From Amycolatopsis taiwanensis DSM 45107 (lineage in GTDB: Bacteria > Actinomycetota > Actinomycetes > Mycobacteriales > Pseudonocardiaceae), in NCBI RefSeq assembly GCF_000519205.1, contig NZ_JAFB01000027.1, positions 1 through 64,000 of the forward strand: a DNA stretch of 64,000 nt, in the 5' to 3' direction. This document shows positions 6,808 through 14,182 of this stretch, one piece after another. The notes under the pieces are model-generated. The model made no database searches, was not told the origin of the DNA, and saw only the letters and a list, made by a program, of their open reading frames with translations. A program made the translations under genes and the position numbers. The first letter of the stretch is position 1, and the number at the start of each line of letters is the position of its first letter.

Positions 6808-7222
6808 CACCTCCGGGATTCCCCCGGAAGTTCGCGAGTACCTGGAATCAGCGCCAGAGACGTTCTTGCGCTGCCGCTTGTTCCACCACAACTGGGACCT
6901 CACCCACCAACTCGGAACGTACTTCATCGAGAACGAGGGACAGGTTGACGAGAAGTGGCGCCAGGAGCTGGAATGCGCGCGTTGCGGTCTGCCCAGTGTG
7001 GACTACTGCGAGCCCTGGACGTGCGTGCGTGTCGGCACGCGGCGCATCCTCTACCCAGAGGTTGAGGGCTACCTCGCAGACGTGCCGGTCGCCAGAGACC
7101 ACATCCGCCTGTTTCTTGCTGAAAAGCAGATGGGACGGCGGACAACGTCACGTAATCGCAACGGACGTCGGCGAAAGTCCGTTCGTCCCAAGCCTTCCAG
7201 AGCTGCCGTCGCTGCGGCCTGA
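6800..7222 (+). CDS. Cys-containing phage-type protein of unknown function (140 aa)
   Basis: A 140-residue protein with a central ARCG segment (LECARCGLPSVDYCEPWTC) that could bind zinc, followed by a GYL segment and a strongly basic C-terminal tail (RRTTSRNRNGRRRKSVRPK). The tail suggests nucleic-acid binding. It is the first gene of a plus-strand set with the Lsr2-like and resolvase-like genes. Proteins of this look occur in actinophage genomes, but no function is recognised. Confidence 0.65.
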   Translation: MPDTSGIPPEVREYLESAPETFLRCRLFHHNWDLTHQLGTYFIENEGQVDEKWRQELECARCGLPSVDYCEPWTCVRVGTRRILYPEVEGYLADVPVARDHIRLFLAEKQMGRRTTSRNRNGRRRKSVRPKPSRAAVAAA

Positions 7223-7239
7223 GTGGACAGGAGCGCGAT

Positions 7240-7728
7240 ATGGCGAAGAAAGTCTCTGTGGTAGACGATTTTGACAACGACACACTCGCAAGCGAGACCG
7301 TGATCTTCGCCTTCGATGGCGAGAACCTCGCGGTGGATCTCTGCGAGGAGAACGCACTCGGGTTCCGCGAGCTGATGGCCCCGTACCTGGAGGTCGCCAC
7401 CAAGCTGGGCAAGCACAAGCTCGACAAGCGCCCGATCAACGGCAAGAAGATCTCGGCGCCGGTCCGACCGCAGACTGCGAAGGCACTGCCCGCCAGCTCG
7501 GGTGTGAACGTGAACGGCGAGCCTTGGTATCGCCACGACCGCAACGGAGACCCCAGCCGCGAGAAGGCGAAGAAGCGCTACCGCGACATGGTCCGCCAGT
7601 TCGGCCTGGACGCGGGCTACGACCTCGGCGAGCGCGGCGTGATTCCGGCCGATGTGTACGCCGCATTCGAGCAGCACCGCCGCGAGGAGGGTTTGCCGGT
7701 CGGCCCGAAAAGCGTGGGGCTGGCATGA
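7240..7728 (+). CDS. Lsr2-like nucleoid-associated protein
   Basis: The first 65 residues match the Lsr2 dimerisation domain pattern (VVDDFDNDTLASETVIFAFDG, then a DLCEENALGFREL helix). The C-terminus keeps the Lsr2-like DNA-binding layout (RGVIPADVYAAFEQH), but the RGR AT-hook-like triplet of Lsr2 reads RGV here. At 162 residues it is longer than the usual 110 or so, with a basic linker. Lsr2 binds AT-rich DNA, bridges it and silences foreign genes. Phage copies are thought to protect or silence prophage genes or to interfere with host silencing. It overlaps the resolvase-like gene by four bases. Confidence 0.8.
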   Translation: MAKKVSVVDDFDNDTLASETVIFAFDGENLAVDLCEENALGFRELMAPYLEVATKLGKHKLDKRPINGKKISAPVRPQTAKALPASSGVNVNGEPWYRHDRNGDPSREKAKKRYRDMVRQFGLDAGYDLGERGVIPADVYAAFEQHRREEGLPVGPKSVGLA

Positions 7729-8054
7729 CGATCTTCGGCTACGTCCGCGTGACCCCGCACGCTCCTGCCGGGACGGCGGACATGCAGAGCTGGTGGATGA
7801 AATTTCTCGGCTGCCAGGAGGTGTTCGCTGACGTCTGGCAGGGGCCGCACCATCCACCCGCGTTCGATCGCCTGCTGGATCATGCGCAGCCCGGCGATGC
7901 GGTCGTGGTGCCGCTGCTGTCGGTGTTCGGTCCGACCGACGCACATGTGCGCGAGGCCCGTAAGCGGCTTGGCCGCCAGGGCGTTACGGTCGTCCTGCTC
8001 GGCGAGCAGCCGCCGGTCTACCAGTCCGATCCGCTGGAGGAATTGGCGTCCTGA
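7725..8054 (+). CDS. Resolvase-like protein (109 aa), probably catalytically altered
   Basis: The start (MTIFGYVRVTPHAP) resembles the first strand and active-site loop of serine recombinases (YxRVS). The catalytic Ser position carries Thr. The next segment (FDRLLDHAQPGDAVVVPLLSVFG) parallels the DELLRRLKPGDTLVVWKLDRLG part of the resolvase fold. The protein stops after about 109 residues, so no DNA-binding domain follows. It starts at an ATGA overlap with the Lsr2-like gene. It is unlikely to be an integrase by itself. It could be a dead domain or a regulator. Confidence 0.55.
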   Translation: MTIFGYVRVTPHAPAGTADMQSWWMKFLGCQEVFADVWQGPHHPPAFDRLLDHAQPGDAVVVPLLSVFGPTDAHVREARKRLGRQGVTVVLLGEQPPVYQSDPLEELAS

Positions 8055-8111
8055 GCGGACATCCGTGAATGGAGTGATGAATCGCTGACATTATTGGCGC
8101 ACGACGAAAAG

Positions 8112-8144
8112 GCCCCCGCCTGTCCATTTGGGACAGACGGGGGC
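8112..8144. terminator. Bidirectional rho-independent terminator
   Basis: Arms GCCCCCGCCTGTCC and GGACAGACGGGGGC pair over 13 of 14 positions with loop ATTTG. It is followed by ATTTCC on the plus strand and by CCTTTT on the minus strand. It lies between the convergent resolvase-like gene and the holin-like gene and ends both transcripts. Confidence 0.85.
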
Positions 8145-8196
8145 ATTTCCAATTCCCTACGGGTGATCGCCGCAGGGCCAGACTAGCAGGTGGCCG

Positions 8197-8514
8197 TCAT
8201 GCCGTGGGTTGCCCGGGCTCGTCGGCCGCCGGAACGAGCGGGCGGCCGAGTTGGTCGTGCGGGTCGACGACTGGGGTCACCAGGGGTTCGGCGTGGTCGA
8301 GCACGTGGAACTGTCCAGCCGCTGAGGTCGCGAAGGTGATCAGTGTGACGACGGCCGCCACCACGTTGCCCAGCAGCGTGGCTTGCTCTGCGTTGAGAAG
8401 GCCGAAGGAGACCGCCGCCGCGAGCAGCGTGCCGAGTAGTGTCTTCCATCCGCCATCGCGGATTGCATCCAAGATCGGCCGGGGCCGCCGGTTGGTGGAG
8501 TCGTTCACGCCCAT
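8197..8514 (-). CDS. Holin-like protein (105 aa)
   Basis: The N-terminus is hydrophilic; two hydrophobic segments follow (TLLGTLLAAAVSFGLL and NVVAAVVTLITFATSAA), and then a charged Pro-rich tail. This is the layout of small phage holins that open the membrane for the lysin. The ATG overlaps the TGA of the lysin gene by one base. It is the last gene of the late operon before the terminator. No family name can be assigned from the sequence. Confidence 0.75.
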   Translation of the reverse strand: MGVNDSTNRRPRPILDAIRDGGWKTLLGTLLAAAVSFGLLNAEQATLLGNVVAAVVTLITFATSAAGQFHVLDHAEPLVTPVVDPHDQLGRPLVPAADEPGQPTA

Positions 8515-9191
8515 CACCGGAACCCCAACGCGGCCCAGGCCTGCGCGCCCACAATGCCGTCCACGGCGATACCGGAGCGCCGTTGGAACTCGCAGACCAC
8601 GGCGGCCGTCGCCGGGCCGAAGATGCCGTCCACAGCCAGCTTCGAGTACGCGGGGTAGACCCGGTTCAGGAACGCCTGGAGGTCGGTCACGGCCTGGCCG
8701 GTCGATCCCTGTTGGAGCGTCGGGCGGCCGGACGGTGCGGGAGCTGGCGCGGAGCCGCCTCCGGCGATGCCCCACCCGGCCCGGTCGTCGTAGTTGGTCC
8801 GGGAGAACGACACGTGGACGTGGCTGGTGTGCGGGTTGCTGCCGGTGTAGGCGTGCCAGCCGGAGTAGTTGTCGTTGGTGATCCGGCGGTTGTAGATCAC
8901 GTACCCGCCGCCGGTCAGCCGGTGGTCTCCTGTGCGGCCGTCGTGTCCGGTCAGGCCGCGCTGGCGCAGGTACTCGGCGAGCCATGCGGCGTCGATGCCG
9001 TTCGCGGTGATGTCGATCGCGCGGACCACGCCAATGCCGTTGCGGTCGATCACCCAGGGGTTGTGGTCGCTGTCGCGCGAGGCGTGCGCGGCGTCGCCGA
9101 TGGTGCCGTCGCTGGCCTTGGACCGGTTCGGCCAGCGGGCGTTGACTTCGTTGCGGAGGTCGATCAGTGCGTTGGCCAGACGCCATGCCAA
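8514..9191 (-). CDS. Endolysin: M15-like peptidase with peptidoglycan-binding domain
   Basis: Residues 1-135 look like an M15/VanY-type zinc peptidase. Metal-site motifs are SRDSDHNPW with RAIDIT (the HxxxxxxD pattern) and TSHVHVSF (last His). A short Ala/Pro linker follows, then a PG_binding_1 repeat (LQQGSTGQAVTDLQAFLNRV through AVDGIVGAQAW). It would cleave peptide cross-links of host peptidoglycan at the end of the lytic cycle. It is paired with the holin downstream. Confidence 0.85.
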   Translation of the reverse strand: MAWRLANALIDLRNEVNARWPNRSKASDGTIGDAAHASRDSDHNPWVIDRNGIGVVRAIDITANGIDAAWLAEYLRQRGLTGHDGRTGDHRLTGGGYVIYNRRITNDNYSGWHAYTGSNPHTSHVHVSFSRTNYDDRAGWGIAGGGSAPAPAPSGRPTLQQGSTGQAVTDLQAFLNRVYPAYSKLAVDGIFGPATAAVVCEFQRRSGIAVDGIVGAQAWAALGFR

Positions 9192-9562
9192 TCAGGACTC
9201 ACCATCCTTGTTCTCGGGGCGTTCGGTGTCCTCTGCCGCGTCGGCTTCCTCGCCGATGCGGCACCCGCGGCCCGCCGCCGAGTCGCCCGCGCCGACGCCG
9301 TCGTGTCCTACGCCCGCCGACGGGGGCTCGACCCGGTGACAAGCCTGTCGGTCGCTCGATTGGGGTAATGCGATTTATCTCTTTCAAGGGCACTCAGAGC
9401 TGCGGCGAGCGCTGCTGTGAGTGAACCAGGCGGGCCAGCTCGGTGGCCCGAATGGCTTACAACTGTGGCAAGAGTTGTTCTTGTCGCCAGAGGGGCTATT
9501 CTGAGTGAGAAATTCTTTGAGCGCTTGTGGTAGTTGACGCCAGACCTCACGAGGGGGAGATG
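9192..9562. other. 371-base stretch without a convincing gene
   Basis: This lies between the lysin start and the plus-strand cargo gene. A minus-strand frame ending in an acidic tail (AEDTERPENKDGES) just before the lysin is open for about 60 codons but lacks ATG, GTG or TTG, so it may be the remnant of a phage gene disrupted by the adjacent insertion. A promoter for the plus-strand gene must lie here; the AT-richer part at 9480-9540 is the likely place. Confidence 0.4.
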
Positions 9563-9853
9563 ATGCAAGTTGGGGATCGAGTCAGAGCTGGAGCGGATTG
9601 CGGGGTCACCTTCCTAGGGCCCGGCACCGAAATGTGGATCAATGAGGGTGAAGAAGGAACCGTTCTTCGTGTTGAAGACTATGTCGAGTACGCGGAGGCG
9701 CGCCCAATGAAGGCAGGTAGCTGGGCTGAGAAAACGTTACTTTCCAACAAGAAGTCTCCGCATGAAAAACGGCGATTTATCCGCCTTCTTGTCAAATTTG
9801 ACTTTGGAATAACGGTCGAGATTGATGCAGATACAGTGAACGTTCAGGATTAA
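9563..9853 (+). CDS. Plus-strand cargo gene in the late operon (96 aa)
   Basis: ATG at 9563 (or 9560) follows GAGGGGG. The product has beta-rich segments typical of a small SH3/KOW-like barrel (MQVGDRVRAGADCGVTFLGP and FGITVEIDADTVNV). It runs against the direction of all surrounding late genes. Its codon use is clearly more AT-rich than its neighbours, for example in the AAAACGTTACTTTCC part. Both are signs of recent acquisition. Its end overlaps the minus-strand small ORF at 9792-9932 by 62 bases. Function unknown. Confidence 0.65.
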   Translation: MQVGDRVRAGADCGVTFLGPGTEMWINEGEEGTVLRVEDYVEYAEARPMKAGSWAEKTLLSNKKSPHEKRRFIRLLVKFDFGITVEIDADTVNVQD

Positions 9854-9932
9854 GTCGACTGAACGTCGAGATGTCTTCGTGGCTCTCTTCGCCAGCCGTC
9901 GTGGCCGGCGGTTCGTCCGTGGGGTCGGTCAT
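9792..9932 (-). CDS. Small phage protein (46 aa), 3' end replaced by cargo DNA
   Basis: ATG at 9932 follows GGAGG at good spacing. The first 20 residues are acidic (MTDPTDEPPATTAGEESHED); the rest is read through the antisense strand of the cargo gene. The original stop was probably lost when the cargo gene was inserted. Likely a late gene of unknown role. Confidence 0.4.
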   Translation of the reverse strand: MTDPTDEPPATTAGEESHEDISTFSRLNPERSLYLHQSRPLFQSQI

Positions 9933-9962
9933 CGCTGCCTCCTTTCGTGAGCAGTGGCCGGG

Positions 9963-10499
9963 TTACAGGGAGGTGATGGCCTGCACCGTGATCTCGGAGG
10001 GGACGCCGAACTGCGAGGCCCGGAGGGTGGCCGCGACGAAGCACCAGGCCGACCAGTAGAGCCGGTCGCCGACGCTGAGGTAGATCCGTGACCGCTGAGC
10101 ATCGAGCACCGCGCCGTCGAGGCCCTGCTGGGTGATGCTCCCGGCGTCGGTGGCGATGGCGTTGTTCACAGTCGGCGCGTTGAGCGTGACCTTGCACCCG
10201 GCTACGGCGTTGGCTCCGCCGACCGAGCAGTGGTAGTGCACGCGGTAGTAACCGGCCCGCGTGATCGAGATGTAGGCGGGTACTCCGGCTGAGCCCGCCA
10301 CCAACATCCCGAACGGGTCGTAGGTGGGACTCCACCCCTGCTGGGCGTAGGTGTCGCTGTCGGCCGCGACGTTGGTGGCCCCGGTCAGCCGCACCACGCA
10401 GGCTGGAAGTACGGCCTTGGTCCGCCCTAGCTCCTCGACCCGCCTTTCCAGGCGCCGGATCTGGTCGGCCAGCGTTCCGGTGCCGGGTGGTGTCGGCAT
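9963..10499 (-). CDS. Minor tail protein with coiled-coil N-terminus (178 aa)
   Basis: Residues 8-28 form a short heptad-like helix (LADQIRRLERRVEELGRTKA), as in trimerising tail fibre stalks. The rest is a beta-rich domain reminiscent of the C1q/TNF-like head domains of phage tip proteins (GYYRVHYHCSVGG, RIYLSVGDRLYWSAW). It starts at a TGATG overlap with the preceding tail gene. A host-recognition or tail-tip role is inferred. Confidence 0.65.
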   Translation of the reverse strand: MPTPPGTGTLADQIRRLERRVEELGRTKAVLPACVVRLTGATNVAADSDTYAQQGWSPTYDPFGMLVAGSAGVPAYISITRAGYYRVHYHCSVGGANAVAGCKVTLNAPTVNNAIATDAGSITQQGLDGAVLDAQRSRIYLSVGDRLYWSAWCFVAATLRASQFGVPSEITVQAITSL

Positions 10500-11635
10500 C
10501 AGAGCACCGCCGCTGTGGGTTGCAGGTCCAGATCTAGCGATGCCTCGTCCTGGCTGCTGTACGCGAGGATGCGGCGTCGGTACTGGCCGTCGGGAATCCA
10601 GGGGTGCCCGGAGATGCCAAAGACCGGTGCGTCGCCGAGGCTCCAGGTGCCCAGCGCGGGTGAGACTTCAATGCCGGTACCGGTCGCGCCGTCGATGCGG
10701 ACCGAGCATCGCCAGGTCTCCGTGGGCGCGCTGAACGCGGCCAGGTCGGCGTCGGCGTAGTCCTCCAGCGTCTGCTGCTCGATCACGGAGGTGTGGTCAC
10801 CGTCCACATAGTCGGTCGGCGGAAAGCCGAGACCGACCAATGTGGTGTCCTCCGCGAACCCGGTCAGCAGGCCGCGTTCGCTGCCCGATCCTTTGACCCA
10901 CACGCGGGTGCACGGGCTGGCGCTACCGTTGACGTCCACGTCGATCGCTGAGAGCGCGCCGCCGTAGTCCCAGACCGCCGCGGATTGCTGATCGCCCAGC
11001 AGCGGCGAGCCGATGAGCATCTGCCAGCGCAACCGGTTCTGACCGGGCACCAGGTACGGCCAGAAATCCAGCTCCGGCCCACTGATCACTTTGGACAGGT
11101 TGTCCAGGCGCTCCCAGACCTTCGCGAGGTCGTAGCCGAAGTAGGTCCTGGTATTGGTTCCCGCTTCGGGCGCGGGCAGGTCGATCGGCAGGCTGAACCC
11201 GGTCTGCGCCAGGTTCGCCGCGACGATCTCGCGGGCGATGCCGCGCAGGGACTTGTCCGAGATCGTCAGGTCCTCGGACGGGTCGACGATCGCGGTGTGC
11301 CCGGCAGGGTTGCGCAGCACCCGCCGGTCGAACAGCCCTTGAATGCCTGTGCCGGACACGGACAGCGTTCGCGTGTTCTCGTCGTAGCTGTGCGTCCAAG
11401 TCGGCCCGGCCTGCACGACGATCGTGTCGTACATGATCAGCCAGGAGAACCGCCCAACGTCGGTGAGCGACTGGAAGTCCAGAGAGGCGTTTGCCGGGTC
11501 GTCGGGGATGAGGTTGACCGTCCACTGTCCCTTGTCGGTGAGCTTGCGGGAGAACGAGGGCAGGTCGCGGGGCGTGACCTCGGCGAGCAGGGTCCCGGTG
11601 ACCGTCTCGGCCACCATGACACGCCAGTCGCCCAT
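10499..11635 (-). CDS. Tail protein, ReqiPepy6 Gp37-like (378 aa)
   Basis: A siphovirus tail protein of the Gp37-like group common in actinophages. It has a beta-rich N-terminal part (PSFSRKLTDKGQWTVNLIPDD) and later parts typical of tail-associated baseplate proteins. ATG at 11635 overlaps the TGA of the upstream gene (TGATG). An upstream in-frame extension is possible but would overlap that gene heavily. It sits between the distal tail proteins and the tip protein. Confidence 0.7.
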   Translation of the reverse strand: MGDWRVMVAETVTGTLLAEVTPRDLPSFSRKLTDKGQWTVNLIPDDPANASLDFQSLTDVGRFSWLIMYDTIVVQAGPTWTHSYDENTRTLSVSGTGIQGLFDRRVLRNPAGHTAIVDPSEDLTISDKSLRGIAREIVAANLAQTGFSLPIDLPAPEAGTNTRTYFGYDLAKVWERLDNLSKVISGPELDFWPYLVPGQNRLRWQMLIGSPLLGDQQSAAVWDYGGALSAIDVDVNGSASPCTRVWVKGSGSERGLLTGFAEDTTLVGLGFPPTDYVDGDHTSVIEQQTLEDYADADLAAFSAPTETWRCSVRIDGATGTGIEVSPALGTWSLGDAPVFGISGHPWIPDGQYRRRILAYSSQDEASLDLDLQPTAAVL

Positions 11636-12843
11636 CAGACCGCTGGCGGGGGAACGGTCGAGGGCAGCACCGACACCTGCAACAGCGTCTGCCCGGTGTC
11701 GTTGCCACGCCAGGAAAAACCCCAAAGCTCTGGCTGTGACTGGAAGATGTCGCGGATCGCCACGGACAACACGACGTCGTGCTTGCCGGTCAATGGCCCG
11801 TACTTCAGCGGCGGTACGCCGGGGACCTTGGTGCGGTCAGCGGTGTCACCCATGCTGTCTTCCCGTCGCCAGTTGACGACCGCGCCGCTGATGCTGTCCA
11901 ACGTGATCCGGACATCCACCGCGACCTGGGCTGAGAGGACGAGGAAGGCTCGGGCGGTCGGCTCGATCATGTAAGGGGTGCCGAGGTCGGGGATCGTTAC
12001 GCGGCACAGCTCGGCCATCCCGGTCGCGCCTTTGATCCAGGTCCGCTCACCCGGCGGCGGGTTCGCGGAGTAGACGAGGCAGTTGTGCACGCCGCGCCAC
12101 CCGGAGTACTTCGGGTCGCCGTTGTCGCCGTAGTACACCTGGTGTTGAAAAACGGCGTTGTGCACCCAACGCTGATCACCGGGATATGCGCCGGCCTCCT
12201 GGAATGCCGAGGAGCCGGGTTTGGCGTCGGCCCCGTACAGGGACCTCATCCCGCCCCTGGCGACCAAGCCTGGTCCGCGCATGTCGGTGATGTCGTCGGT
12301 GGTGATCGCCGTGGCGTCCTTGTTCACCCGCACCGCCGCGAGCGGATGCCAGCCAGAACTGGGCGTGGGCGTCGGCACGGTTGCCGTGCCCGTGCTCGGG
12401 TCCCCGGTCCAGACTTCCACGGTGAACTTGCGAACGCCCGAGGCCGATGCAATCGCGGGGTTGAGGTCGTCATAGACCCTCGCGACGATCAAGTCGACCC
12501 TGTTGGTGGTAGCGCTGGATGCCGCGAGACTCAGCGTCTTCACCGAATCCAGCGCGCACATGTAGGCCCCCAAGCCGGGCGTGTTGATCACGCAATTGCC
12601 CATCTCGACCGTGACCGCGAGACCGGAGCTAGCGGGCTTGACGCGCATCGCCATGTGCGAGCTGCCGCCGACCCCGCCCGTGTCACCGCTGGCCATGACA
12701 CCGCTCCGGTAGTCGATGTAGGACAGGTTCGGGCGCGGCATCAGCACGGAATCCAGCGCCAGCCGCGCATCGCTGAGGCCGACGCGACTCTGCACCGCCC
12801 ACGGGCTGTAGGCAGAGGCCACCGACGATCCGAGTGCGACCAC
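11635..12843 (-). CDS. Minor tail / baseplate protein (402 aa)
   Basis: Begins at GTG 12843, three bases after the previous stop. The N-terminal 200 residues resemble actinophage tail proteins that precede receptor-binding modules (RPNLSYIDYRSGVMASGDTG, NRVDLIVARVYDD). The C-terminal half is beta-rich with aromatic residues (WRGVHNCLVYS, ELWGFSWRG) and could bind carbohydrate. Role inferred from position among the tail genes. Confidence 0.65.
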   Translation of the reverse strand: MVALGSSVASAYSPWAVQSRVGLSDARLALDSVLMPRPNLSYIDYRSGVMASGDTGGVGGSSHMAMRVKPASSGLAVTVEMGNCVINTPGLGAYMCALDSVKTLSLAASSATTNRVDLIVARVYDDLNPAIASASGVRKFTVEVWTGDPSTGTATVPTPTPSSGWHPLAAVRVNKDATAITTDDITDMRGPGLVARGGMRSLYGADAKPGSSAFQEAGAYPGDQRWVHNAVFQHQVYYGDNGDPKYSGWRGVHNCLVYSANPPPGERTWIKGATGMAELCRVTIPDLGTPYMIEPTARAFLVLSAQVAVDVRITLDSISGAVVNWRREDSMGDTADRTKVPGVPPLKYGPLTGKHDVVLSVAIRDIFQSQPELWGFSWRGNDTGQTLLQVSVLPSTVPPPAV

Positions 12844-12846
12844 GGC

Positions 12847-13191
12847 TCAGACCCCCGTGCCCGGCTCGGTGGACCCGGTATCCGGCGGCGGGTCGTCGGG
12901 CCACTCGGTCATGATCGGCCGCAGCCCCGAGAACCGGAGCACTTCATCGCTGCACGCAGTGTTGCCCTTGTACAGCCACTCGCCCAAGTGCAAGAAGTAG
13001 TAACCAAACCATCTGATCGTCTCACCGTCCTCGCCCATGCGGACGTTGGTGGCCTGCTGGCCGCCGAAGGCGTAGTTGATCCGGTCCATGAACCATCGCG
13101 CCTGACTCACGTCCGTGTAGCGCACGAGGTCATAGGATTCGACCGCTTGGTAGTAGATCGGCGGATCGGGCTCGTCGGAGTACACGCCCAC
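12847..13191 (-). CDS. Hypothetical phage tail-region protein (114 aa)
   Basis: A 114-residue acidic protein from GTG 13191, with GGGAG upstream. It is rich in Tyr and Trp (YYQAVESYDLVRYTD, WFGYYFLHLGEWLY) and has a Pro/Asp tail. No domain is recognised. It lies between the two large distal tail genes, so a minor tail role is likely. Confidence 0.6.
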   Translation of the reverse strand: MGVYSDEPDPPIYYQAVESYDLVRYTDVSQARWFMDRINYAFGGQQATNVRMGEDGETIRWFGYYFLHLGEWLYKGNTACSDEVLRFSGLRPIMTEWPDDPPPDTGSTEPGTGV

Positions 13192-13222
13192 GCTGAACTC
13201 CCTTCGTGGCAGCGAAATCGGG

Positions 13223-14173
13223 TCAGAACCAGGCGGCGCGGAAACTCGCCGTGACGTAACCGGTGGCAGTGATGGGTCCGGTGTGCGTCAAGCCGACCGA
13301 GAGCAGGCCCGGCTCGCCGGAAGCGGAGGCCGGCGGGATCGCGAACCCGGCGAACTCGGCCGGGTTGAGCAGCTGACGGCGTACGGCCGTGCCGCCGAGC
13401 AGCACCGACGGGGCCGCCGGGTCGATGACGACGAACTCGCCCTCGGACAGCACCGCGTTGAAGCGCAGGGTCGCCGCCCCGGCCGTCAGAGTCGGGTTGG
13501 TCAGTGGTCCGTAGAGGGTGTAGATCGGCGTGGTCGGCGCGGTGCCCCGGTTGGTCAGCCGCATGAATCCCGTCGCGTTCGAGGTGCCGAAGACCAGCCC
13601 ATCGTCAGCGGCGCCGAGGCCGAAGTAGAGACCTCGGTTCGTGTCAGGCAGGACCACCTGGTTGAAGTCCAAGCCGTCGTCGCCCGTGTCGTGGGGCAGG
13701 CCGGAGGACATGACCTGCTGCTCCAGGGAGTATTTCGCCGGATCGGGTGCAACGACCTGGATGGAGAACTCGAAGCCGGGCTCGCTGATCACGTCCAGTG
13801 GTGTGCACAGGATCTCGTCGTCGAGATGCACTTCGGCGGTCAGCGCGCCGATCTCGCTGTAGCAGGTCAGCGTCCGCGGCTGCGTGGGGTCTGAGAGCAG
13901 GCCCAGCACGTTCGCTTCGGCTTGCCGCAGCACGGAGTAGTCCTCGGCGTAGGCACGCCCGGTCAGCGTGATCGTGCGCTGCTTCTTCCAGCCAGGCGAG
14001 CGGTAGGCCCCGTGCCGACCCAGCCGGGAGGAGAACGTGGCGTTCGTGCCCGGCGAGCCCCAGAATCCCTTCTCCTGGGTCACCAGCCACTGCACGCCCT
14101 GGCTGTCGCGGTAGTCCTCATCCGGGCTCATGGTGAGCCAATCCAGGCTCCAGGTGTTCGCGCCGTGCGCCAT
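13223..14173 (-). CDS. Distal tail protein-like (316 aa)
   Basis: It directly follows the tape measure gene, the usual place of the distal tail (Dit) protein. The N-terminus (LDWLTMSPDEDYRDSQGVQW) and the TITLTGRAYAEDYSVLRQAE segment match phage tail-family proteins that form the hub joining tube and tip. The C-terminal half is a beta-sandwich-like domain with a Gly/Ala-rich end. Confidence 0.75.
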   Translation of the reverse strand: MAHGANTWSLDWLTMSPDEDYRDSQGVQWLVTQEKGFWGSPGTNATFSSRLGRHGAYRSPGWKKQRTITLTGRAYAEDYSVLRQAEANVLGLLSDPTQPRTLTCYSEIGALTAEVHLDDEILCTPLDVISEPGFEFSIQVVAPDPAKYSLEQQVMSSGLPHDTGDDGLDFNQVVLPDTNRGLYFGLGAADDGLVFGTSNATGFMRLTNRGTAPTTPIYTLYGPLTNPTLTAGAATLRFNAVLSEGEFVVIDPAAPSVLLGGTAVRRQLLNPAEFAGFAIPPASASGEPGLLSVGLTHTGPITATGYVTASFRAAWF

Positions 14174-14182
14174 TACTACCCC

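Noticed and set aside
9308..9568. 86-codon minus-strand frame upstream of the lysin
   Set aside because: No ribosome binding site and no plausible protein pattern; covers the promoter region of the plus-strand cargo gene.
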